A stretch of 6,896 bases of DNA, taken from Actinomycetota bacterium. Lineage in GTDB: Bacteria; Actinomycetota; Thermoleophilia; Gaiellales; Gaiellaceae. A program made the translations under genes and the position numbers. This document shows positions 1 through 5,004 of this stretch, piece by piece. The notes under the pieces were generated by a model. It worked only from the letters and a program-made list of their open reading frames with translations, did not search any database and was not told where the DNA came from. Numbering within the stretch: position 1 is the first letter of the stretch; the number at the start of each line of letters is the position of its first letter. The stretch covers positions 1 to 6,896 of the forward strand of contig JACCWU010000085.1 in assembly GCA_013697465.1 (NCBI GenBank), given 5' to 3'.

Positions 1-87
1 CCGGTCGAGGCCGTCTCCACGCTCGAGGACAGCTTCCTCTTCGTGCAAGGCCCGCCCGGCTCTGGCAAGACCTGGCAGGGGGCGTAG
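1..87 (+). pseudogene. Upstream part of TM0106-family helicase, ended by in-frame TAG
   Basis: The frame is open from the window edge and encodes the P-loop entry of a superfamily 1 helicase. It reads FLFVQGPPGSGKT, with Walker A (GPPGSGKT) at nt 49-72, followed by WQGA and then TAG at 85-87. The protein downstream of the stop continues in the same frame exactly where the family continues (GA-x-M-x-VEL-x-RAGKRVGVT), so this and the next entry are two pieces of one gene. The N-terminal RecB-like nuclease part would lie to the left, outside the window. TAG could have arisen by one base change from GAG, AAG, TTG or another sense codon. Recoding of TAG is unlikely because TAG appears to end two other genes in this window (5005-5007 and 6394-6396). 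The cause is either a real nonsense mutation or a consensus error. Confidence 0.8.
77..82 (+). promoter_or_regulatory. Shine-Dalgarno-like AGGGGG before the internal ATG
   Basis: AGGGGG is followed by five bases (CGTAG) and the ATG at 88. The run also encodes part of the family sequence (Gln-Gly), so its ribosome-binding role may be accidental. It would nevertheless allow ribosomes stopping at the TAG to restart. Confidence 0.35.
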
Positions 88-1167
88 ATGGCGGTGGAGC
101 TGATGCGGGCGGGCAAGCGGGTCGGAGTCACCTCGCTCAGCCACAAGGCGATCAACAAGCTCCTCGAGGAGATCGAGCGCGAGGCGCGCGAGCAGGGGTT
201 CGTCTTCAAAGGCCGGAAGAAGTCGACCGGGGGAAACGAGGAGTCGCGCTTCGAGGGGAGATTCATCGACTCCGCGGACGGCTGGGGCGATCTCCTCGAG
301 GAAGAGCTCCAGCTCCTGGCCGGCACGGCGTGGCTCTTCGCGCGCGAGGACTTCGAGGGCCGACTGCACGCGCTGTTCGTCGACGAGGCGGGCCAGGTAT
401 CGCTCGCCGACGCGCTCGGGGTCGGTTCTGCCGCGCGCAACCTCGTGCTGCTCGGCGACCCGAACCAGCTTCCGCAGGTCTCCCAGGGCGCGCAGCCGGA
501 GGAGGCGAAGGTGTCCGTGCTCCAGCACCTGCTCGGAGAGGACGAGACGGTGCCGCCCGAGCGGGGCATCTTCCTCGAGCGGACGTGGCGCCTGCGGCCG
601 GAGATATGCGGGTTCACCTCCGAGGCGTACTACGAGGGGCGCTTGCTGCCTGCGGCGGTGAGCGCGCGGCGGACGCTCGCCGCCGGGGACGGCCTCTTCG
701 TGGAGGAGATCCAGCACGCGGGCCGCAGCCAGTCCTCCCGGGAGGAGGTGGACGCCGTCGCGGCGGTGATTCGCGCGCTCCTCGGGACGTCGTACACCGA
801 CGGGGACGGAGTGGTGCGGGCGGTCGGGACGCACGACGTCCTCGTCGTCGCCCCCTACAACGCCCAGGTGCGCCGCCTGCGCCAGCGCCTGCCCGCGGGC
901 GTTCGCGTGGGGACGGTGGACAAGTTTCAGGGGCAGGAGGCGCCGGTCGTCTTCGTCTCGATGGCGAGCTCGACCGCGGAGGATGCCCCTCGCGGCATCG
1001 GTTTCGCCTTCGACCGCCACCGCGTCAACGTCGCCACCTCGCGTGCCCAGTGCCGCGTGGTGCTCGTGTGCGCCCCGCGCCTCCTCGACGCCGACTGCAA
1101 GACGGTGGAGCAGATGCGGCTGGTGAACGCGGTCTGCCGCTTCGTCGAGCTGGCCAGCGAGAGTTGA
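88..1167 (+). CDS. C-terminal SF1 helicase domain of a TM0106-family RecB-like nuclease/helicase, N-terminally truncated
   Basis: This is the Upf1/Dna2-like helicase core of proteins annotated as TM0106-family RecB-like putative nucleases, which are normally over 1,000 residues long. Counting from the ATG at 88, motif Ia-like SLSHKAI is at about 16-22, motif II DEAG at 99-102, motif III GDPNQLP at 123-129, motif IV region TWRLRPEIC at 166-174, motif V GTVDKFQGQE at 275-284 and motif VI NVATSRAQ at 314-321. Walker A lies upstream of the TAG, so a protein started here could not bind ATP normally. AGGGGG at 77-82 sits five bases before the ATG, which directly follows the TAG, so reinitiation is possible. 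The 1,080 downstream bases contain no other stop or frameshift, suggesting a very recent lesion or a sequencing error. The likely role of the intact protein is DNA processing or repair in the cytoplasm; its substrate is unknown. Confidence 0.85.
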   Translation: MAVELMRAGKRVGVTSLSHKAINKLLEEIEREAREQGFVFKGRKKSTGGNEESRFEGRFIDSADGWGDLLEEELQLLAGTAWLFAREDFEGRLHALFVDEAGQVSLADALGVGSAARNLVLLGDPNQLPQVSQGAQPEEAKVSVLQHLLGEDETVPPERGIFLERTWRLRPEICGFTSEAYYEGRLLPAAVSARRTLAAGDGLFVEEIQHAGRSQSSREEVDAVAAVIRALLGTSYTDGDGVVRAVGTHDVLVVAPYNAQVRRLRQRLPAGVRVGTVDKFQGQEAPVVFVSMASSTAEDAPRGIGFAFDRHRVNVATSRAQCRVVLVCAPRLLDADCKTVEQMRLVNAVCRFVELASES

Positions 1168-1187
1168 AAAGGTCGGATCAGCCCGAC
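1168..1187 (-). terminator. Weak intrinsic terminator candidate for the DUF6766 gene
   Basis: On the minus strand a GTCGG/CCGAC stem (plus-strand 1172-1176 and 1183-1187) with a six-base loop is followed by CTTTTC. The five-pair stem overlaps the gene's own TGA stop. The helicase and DUF6766 genes converge here with only ten bases between their stop codons, so a shared terminator would be expected, but this hairpin is weak. Confidence 0.3.
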
Positions 1188-1852
1188 GATGCGGTCTCGT
1201 CGTGCGGCGCGCCGACGGGCTTCGACTCGGGCGATCCTCGTTGCCGTAGATAGATCGTGAAGACGGCCATGGTCCCGACTGCGAGGAACTCCGACTGCCA
1301 GTTCTGCAGCGACCGTTCCCAGAAGTCCGGGTCGAGCAGATAACGCGGCCAGGAAACCGTCCGCTCCTCGTGCGCCGCGTGCTCGGCGTTGAACTGCCGC
1401 CAGTTGTTCAGCGACTGCGCCAACCACGTGGCAAAGAAGATGAGCGTCATCATGATCAGGAGCGAGTTCTCGTAGAGACGCGTTCGGATGTCGTTCGGCT
1501 TGGCCCAGCTCGGAGCCCGCTTGGACGCGTGGGGTCCGATCTGCTGCTTCTCGTCATCCTCCAGACCGGCGTCTCCAGGTTTCTTCGATTCGTTCGATCC
1601 TCTCTGGATCAGCCACACCGTCACGCCGATGAACAGGCTGAACTGGAGGAACTCTGACTGCCAGTTCTCCATGACCGCGCCGACGAACTCGGGTGACGTC
1701 AGGTGCTCCCACCAGGAGACCGGCGCCTGGCCGTGCTCCACTTGATCCGAGTTGAACGCATGCTGACCGGCAAACGACTGACCGATGAGCGTTGCCACGA
1801 AGATGGCGAAGAAGAAGAGGGAGAGCCCCTGCTCCCTCAGAAAGCGTCTCAT
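1178..1852 (-). CDS. DUF6766 family membrane protein with two tandem homologous halves
   Basis: The 224-residue product matches my memory of the DUF6766 family, which has no established function. Hydrophobic segments at about 10-28, 69-84, 130-147 and 189-203 predict four membrane helices. The protein is an internal duplication. NWQSEFL followed by a membrane segment and an RGSNESK or RGSPESK motif occurs at 63-90 and again at 184-211, and each half also has a VSW segment after the first helix. The linker (about 85-125) is charged. The ATG is supported by the typical MRRFLRE start, by GCGGGG just upstream, and by a four-base ATGA overlap with the upstream peptide gene, which implies translational coupling. 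It is the last gene of the unit led by the ferritin-like gene, so a stress-related envelope role is plausible but inferred. Confidence 0.85.
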   Translation of the reverse strand: MRRFLREQGLSLFFFAIFVATLIGQSFAGQHAFNSDQVEHGQAPVSWWEHLTSPEFVGAVMENWQSEFLQFSLFIGVTVWLIQRGSNESKKPGDAGLEDDEKQQIGPHASKRAPSWAKPNDIRTRLYENSLLIMMTLIFFATWLAQSLNNWRQFNAEHAAHEERTVSWPRYLLDPDFWERSLQNWQSEFLAVGTMAVFTIYLRQRGSPESKPVGAPHDETASSG

Positions 1853-1932
1853 CCCCCGCTCACCGCGACGATGACCGCCGCGACGACTCCGGTCACGATG
1901 ACCACCATGTAGAGCACGAATACCGTGCGCAT
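1849..1932 (-). CDS. 27-residue single-helix membrane peptide coupled to DUF6766
   Basis: This small gene starts at ATG (1932-1930) and ends at TGA (1851-1849), and the TGA overlaps the ATG of the DUF6766 gene as ATGA. The product begins MRTVFVLYMVVIV and ends VAVSGG. It has one positively charged N-terminal residue pattern (MR) and an otherwise uninterrupted hydrophobic stretch, so it should form a single membrane helix with few exposed residues. GGGG lies about seven bases before the start. The overlap, the ribosome site and the membrane character argue for a real gene. It may be a partner or regulatory subunit of the DUF6766 protein, but nothing in the sequence proves that. No named family is recognised. 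Confidence 0.65.
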   Translation of the reverse strand: MRTVFVLYMVVIVTGVVAAVIVAVSGG

Positions 1933-1960
1933 CAGGTACCCCGCATCCGTTCTGGAAGCT

Positions 1961-1984
1961 GGTTGCCGATCACGATCGGCAACC
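1961..1984. repeat. Perfect 10-bp inverted repeat between ferritin-like and small peptide genes
   Basis: GGTTGCCGAT and ATCGGCAACC flank a four-base loop (CACG on plus, CGTG on minus), giving a perfect stem of ten pairs. It lies in the 81-base gap after the ferritin-like stop and before the 27-codon gene. No T-run follows on the minus strand. It could partly terminate transcription, stabilise the 3' end of the ferritin-like message so that the first gene is expressed more than the membrane genes, or be a protein-binding site. Confidence 0.6.
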
Positions 1985-2013
1985 CGGCGTTCGGACGGCG
2001 AGAAGTCCTGGAG

Positions 2014-2508
2014 TCATGCAGTTTCGTGGGGGTCTTCTTCTGCTGCCAGGTTCAGCGATGTCTCCGTCACCCCGGCGAAGTGGCCCCGCTGGATCGGCAG
2101 TGCCCAGTCCACGAGCTCGCGAACCTGCGTCGAGCCGGCCTTCTCGTTGAGCGTTCTCAAGACAGACCAGTGCCCGACCTCGCCGGCTTCGGCCATGGTC
2201 AGGAACTCGAAGCCGTCGAGAGCGTCGGCGTCTTCGTCGAGGTACGTGGACATCATGTCCGCGCCCTTGCTCTTCGTCGCTTGCGCCTCTTCGAGGATGG
2301 CCGTCTTCTTCCCGTCGAAGGTCCCCGCCAGCTCGGTACAGCGACGCTCTGTTTCCGCTGCCTCCTCGAGCATCTTCTCGAGCCGGGAGACGACTTCAGG
2401 ATGCTCTTCCTTCGCGAGACTGACGACCTTCTTCGTGGCAGCCTGTGCCGCCATCGCCAGTCCCGTGACCTCTCCCAGCTTCGACTCGAGCTTCGTCAAC
2501 TCCGCCAT
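2014..2508 (-). CDS. Ferritin-like helical-bundle protein
   Basis: The 164-residue product is almost entirely helical and rich in Ala, Glu and Lys, like actinobacterial ferritin-like proteins I recall, though I cannot name a domain accession. Helices can be drawn at about 5-32, 36-62, 65-90, 97-122 and 126-156. Possible metal ligands include E49 and E53 in the second helix, the ExxH at E110-H113 within EFLTMAEAGEVGHW, and E131 and H143 later on. The second ExxH expected of a full diiron ferritin is not evident, so iron binding is uncertain. There is no signal peptide, so it is probably cytoplasmic. The ATG at 2508 is fixed by GGGAGGA five bases upstream. It is the first gene after a sigma-B-like promoter, consistent with oxidative or desiccation stress protection, which is inferred. 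Confidence 0.7.
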   Translation of the reverse strand: MAELTKLESKLGEVTGLAMAAQAATKKVVSLAKEEHPEVVSRLEKMLEEAAETERRCTELAGTFDGKKTAILEEAQATKSKGADMMSTYLDEDADALDGFEFLTMAEAGEVGHWSVLRTLNEKAGSTQVRELVDWALPIQRGHFAGVTETSLNLAAEEDPHETA

Positions 2509-2513
2509 GGTGG

Positions 2514-2520
2514 TCCTCCC
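2514..2520 (-). promoter_or_regulatory. Strong ribosome binding site GGGAGGA
   Basis: GGGAGGA on the minus strand is followed by CCACC and the ATG of the ferritin-like gene. This near-ideal site predicts high translation and settles the start codon. Confidence 0.85.
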
Positions 2521-2591
2521 TTCGTCATCGAGATCAGGGATGCCGTTGTCAACTCGTTGCCTCTGTTCGCTGACCGGCAGTGGATCGATCC

Positions 2592-2617
2592 GTACCCGTG
2601 GGGATGAGAGCGGAAAC
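2592..2617 (-). promoter_or_regulatory. Sigma-B-type promoter, GTTTCC-N14-GGGTAC
   Basis: On the minus strand the -35 element GTTTCC (plus 2612-2617) and the -10 element GGGTAC (plus 2592-2597) are separated by 14 bases. The known general-stress consensus is GTTT-N(12-16)-GGGTA(T/C) for Bacillus SigB and the Streptomyces SigB and mycobacterial SigF groups. The expected transcript start is near 2584, giving a leader of about 75 bases before the ferritin-like ATG. This was found by eye. The match covers the conserved core in both boxes. Confidence 0.6.
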
Positions 2618-2631
2618 GTGGAAGCTCGATC

Positions 2632-2656
2632 GTTTAGCTGGAGGCCGGGCGGGAAT
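2632..2656 (+). promoter_or_regulatory. Possible divergent sigma-B-like promoter for the lipoprotein esterase
   Basis: GTTTAG (2632-2637) and GGGAAT (2651-2656) are 13 bases apart on the plus strand, resembling the same stress consensus with one mismatch in the -10 core. Transcription would begin near 2663, only about five bases before the GTG at 2668, implying a leaderless or almost leaderless message. The call is weak. Confidence 0.25.
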
Positions 2657-2667
2657 GGGCTCGGTGT

Positions 2668-3438
2668 GTGGACACTGACGGACGCGCGTTGGACCGCGGG
2701 CTCGCCTGGTCAGCGGTAGTCGCTCTCGTGGCCGCCGCGATCGGGTGCAGCGGGGGAGAAGAGCGAACGGTCATCGCGGGGGAGGCGCCGGCGAGGCTCG
2801 ACGCGAGACCGAAGCCGGGCGCGCCCGTGTGCACCGCTGGTGTGTACGACCTGAGTCCTGGAAGCGGCCGCCGAGCGCTGCTTCACGTGACGCCTTCCGC
2901 CGGAGGCGGCGGCCCCAGGGGGCTGCTCCTGGCGCTCCACGGGGCGGGAAGCGGCGGCGCTAGGGGTGGCTCGTGGATCTTTCGCGACGCCTGGCAGACC
3001 CCCGGACTCGCGATCGTTGCGCCCGCAGCGGCCGGCGTTACCTGGAACCTCGGTGCGACGGACGTCGACTTCGTCGATCTCGCGCTGCGCCGAGCGTTCG
3101 CGCGTTGTCGTGTGGATCCGCGCCGCGTCGCCGTTGGAGGCTTCTCCGCCGGTGCCAGCCTCGCGCTGTGGCTCGGCTTGAGCAACGGCGATCTCTTCCG
3201 CGACGTGGTGGCGCTGTCACCCGGAAGCGCACTTCCGGGCCGCCGCATCGGGCAACCGCGAGTGTTCCTCGCGCATGGGACGCGCGACCGGATCATCCCG
3301 ATCGCGCAGGGTGGCGACGCCGTCGCTCGAGAGCTGCGGAACGACGGCTATCGGGTGGTCTACCGACGCTTCGATGGCGGCCATCGAGTGCTTCCCGAGC
3401 TCGCCGGCGGCGCCGTGCGCCGCGCCCTTCTTCCCTGA
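2668..3438 (+). CDS. Lipoprotein alpha/beta hydrolase, esterase/PHB-depolymerase-like
   Basis: The 256-residue product starts with a lipoprotein signal. A hydrophobic stretch at 13-26 ends in AAIGC with the acylated cysteine at C27, so it should be anchored on the outer face of the membrane. The mature part is an alpha/beta hydrolase: oxyanion HGAG at 91-94, nucleophile elbow GGFSAGAS with S160, acid D207 in HGTRDRIIP, and H239 in FDGGHR, so the triad is complete. The arrangement resembles phospholipase/carboxylesterase and LpqC/PHB-depolymerase-like esterases; the substrate is unknown. The start is uncertain. GTG at 2668 has no clear ribosome site, and TTG at 2689 would give a more compact signal peptide. 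It is transcribed divergently from the ferritin-like unit across about 160 bases of shared upstream DNA. Confidence 0.8.
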   Translation: MDTDGRALDRGLAWSAVVALVAAAIGCSGGEERTVIAGEAPARLDARPKPGAPVCTAGVYDLSPGSGRRALLHVTPSAGGGGPRGLLLALHGAGSGGARGGSWIFRDAWQTPGLAIVAPAAAGVTWNLGATDVDFVDLALRRAFARCRVDPRRVAVGGFSAGASLALWLGLSNGDLFRDVVALSPGSALPGRRIGQPRVFLAHGTRDRIIPIAQGGDAVARELRNDGYRVVYRRFDGGHRVLPELAGGAVRRALLP

Positions 3439-3493
3439 GCGCGGCGCTCGACGCCATCCGGTATGGACAAAGCCCCGATCGGGACGTGTTTTG
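3437..3493. terminator. Weak terminator candidates between convergent genes
   Basis: The 75 bases between the esterase stop and the chimera stop contain a GAGCGC-G-GCGCTC dyad (3437-3449) over the esterase stop codon. They also contain the palindrome CCCGATCGGG (3474-3483), followed on plus by TTTT (3489-3492). Neither makes a strong hairpin with a T-run. Convergent transcription suggests a bidirectional terminator here, but the sequence support is poor. Confidence 0.2.
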
Positions 3494-3513
3494 CCCACGC
3501 CCCTGGGTCGGCC

Positions 3514-5001
3514 TTACTTCTTGGCCGGGGCCTTTCTGCGCGTGGTGCGCCGCTTGGGAGCCGACCGCTTGCCGTTCGCTACCTCGCCGGTGGGCTCCTT
3601 GGAAAGTCCGGCCTTCACGCGCAACTTCTGCGCTATCTCGGCGATCTCCTCCGGAGCGTAGTCAGGAGCGAAAACGGCCGGCTGGGAAGGCAGGTCGTAG
3701 GCTGGCACTCCCTCCGGTGCCCCGTCGACGACGACGAGATCCTCGCCCGTCTCCGGGTGGGGGCCGTTGAACACCGCACCGAGCTCCAGGTAGTCCGTCG
3801 GCGAAAACCGGTAGAGCCGCAGGTGGTCACCGCGCTCGATGTGCGGCTTGCAGTCCGGGATCTTCTCGGTCGGGATACGCGGGGTCGGGAAGAGCTTCAT
3901 CAGATCCGCACCGGTCAGCCGTTCGATCGCTCGGGCGTAGGCAACCTGATGGACGCCGCCACGAACCAGCAGGTATCCCGTCAGCGCGCGCGCCGCAGGA
4001 TGCTCGACCATCTCCCAGACCTTGAGCTTGTTGTTTCGTGCGCCGGTCTCCAGGAAGAAGTTGTGGGTCAGATCTTCGACGAGATCGCCCGAGGAGAAGA
4101 TGTAGTCGCCGTTCCAAGGACGCCCCTGCGAGTTCTGCGGCAGCGCACCCTGGCCACCGGCGAGGAAGTGATGCGGGTTCCCCACACCCTTGAGCGGCAC
4201 GAGCGAGGCCTTCGGAGCGCGGCCGTCGTTTGTCGGACTCGCACCCGTGAGCATCGTGTTGATCGCTGCCGCCACGAGCTCGACGTGCCCGAACTCCTCC
4301 GCGGCGATGTTGGCAACGAGGTCGTAGAAGGGCCGTGCTCCCTGGCGGTTGCGGAAGTTGAAGGACTGAAACGTGTAGTTCAAGATCTGGAGCGGCACGC
4401 CGGAGCGCGCGATCTCCTGGATCCAGTGCATGGGACTACGGAGGAGGTAGCCCTCCGGGTTCGTGCTCGGCGTGCCGCCGACCTCGATGCGGGCGAGCGC
4501 CTGCAGCGCCCGGGTGCGGGCGATGCGGGCGAACTGTCGGTAGCGGAGCCCGAAGTCCGTGACCGAGTCGAACGCGACCGCTCCCGCGAGCAGTCGCGGA
4601 TGCCGGCCCACCAGCAACAGAGTCTCTTGCCCGGCCATGCTGCCCCCGACCGCGTACACACGTTGCTCGTCGATGCGCACCCACGGGCGTGTCGCCCGGA
4701 GTATCGACAGCATGCGCGCGAGGTCATCGATCTGACCCTTCCAGCCCCACGAATGAAGCGGAAGCCGACGTCCCATTCCACCGGGGCAGATAACCGCGAA
4801 CGGTCCTCGCGCGCGAAGAGCGCCCCACAGTCGAGCGTTCGTTCGCGCGCGCACGCCGCGGCCGTGAGGAGAGATCACGAGCGGCAGCGGTGGCGTCGGG
4901 TTGCGCGGGCCGTACTCCGACGGGAGGACGACGACCGCCCAGCGCAGCACTCCGTTGTGAGCCCGATACCGGAGTCCCCAGTGCCTGATTCCGGTGCTCA
5001 C
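3514..5001 (-). CDS. Chimeric protein: truncated alpha/beta hydrolase fused in frame to truncated manganese catalase
   Basis: The 495 residues join two unrelated partial domains. Residues 1-206 are the first part of a prolyl-oligopeptidase-like alpha/beta hydrolase: HGRG oxyanion region at 46-49 and the nucleophile S121 in VGGSMAG. It stops at GVPLQI, before the strand carrying the acid and before the catalytic histidine. Residues 207-466 are manganese catalase (2 H2O2 to 2 H2O + O2) starting at LNYTFQSFNFR. By Lactobacillus plantarum numbering, E66 and H69 correspond to E236 and H239, and E148 and H181 to E318 and H351. The first helix and ligand E35 are absent, with no Glu at 201-207. Residues 467-495 are a basic tail ending KRRTTRRKAPAKK. 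The GTG at 5001 is the only plausible start, since an in-frame TAG lies six bases upstream. The gene begins three bases after the FAD gene. Neither half should be active as written. It is a deletion fusion or an assembly artefact. Confidence 0.85.
   Translation of the reverse strand: MSTGIRHWGLRYRAHNGVLRWAVVVLPSEYGPRNPTPPLPLVISPHGRGVRARTNARLWGALRARGPFAVICPGGMGRRLPLHSWGWKGQIDDLARMLSILRATRPWVRIDEQRVYAVGGSMAGQETLLLVGRHPRLLAGAVAFDSVTDFGLRYRQFARIARTRALQALARIEVGGTPSTNPEGYLLRSPMHWIQEIARSGVPLQILNYTFQSFNFRNRQGARPFYDLVANIAAEEFGHVELVAAAINTMLTGASPTNDGRAPKASLVPLKGVGNPHHFLAGGQGALPQNSQGRPWNGDYIFSSGDLVEDLTHNFFLETGARNNKLKVWEMVEHPAARALTGYLLVRGGVHQVAYARAIERLTGADLMKLFPTPRIPTEKIPDCKPHIERGDHLRLYRFSPTDYLELGAVFNGPHPETGEDLVVVDGAPEGVPAYDLPSQPAVFAPDYAPEEIAEIAQKLRVKAGLSKEPTGEVANGKRSAPKRRTTRRKAPAKK
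4378..4389 (-). other. Junction between hydrolase and catalase parts
   Basis: On the minus strand the reading frame passes CAG ATC TTG AAC, encoding Q205-I206-L207-N208. Residues up to I206 follow the hydrolase family, where an aromatic-rich strand (like WWS) is expected next. L207 onward follows manganese catalases, where a segment like GEMSTLMNY is expected. The hexamer AGATCT (4383-4388) spans the join. The boundary is placed by family memory and may be off by one or two codons. Confidence 0.7.
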
Positions 5002-5004
5002 GCC

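Noticed and set aside
85..87. TAG read as a sense codon (alternative genetic code)
   Set aside because: TAG appears to end the FAD oxidoreductase and the small membrane protein in this window, so it is a normal stop here.
2521..2557. TTGACA on the minus strand with GATGAC 17 bases on as a sigma-70 promoter
   Set aside because: The -10 match is poor and transcription would begin within the ribosome binding site of the ferritin-like gene.
1792..2719. Overlapping plus-strand open frames across the ferritin-like gene
   Set aside because: The minus strand has a strong ribosome site, a promoter box and family resemblance. The plus frames are Ser/Arg-rich shadows.
3514..4383. Calling an intact stand-alone manganese catalase
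   Set aside because: No suitable start with a ribosome site lies before LNYTFQ, and the first helix with the first metal-binding Glu is absent, so only a truncated domain can be supported.
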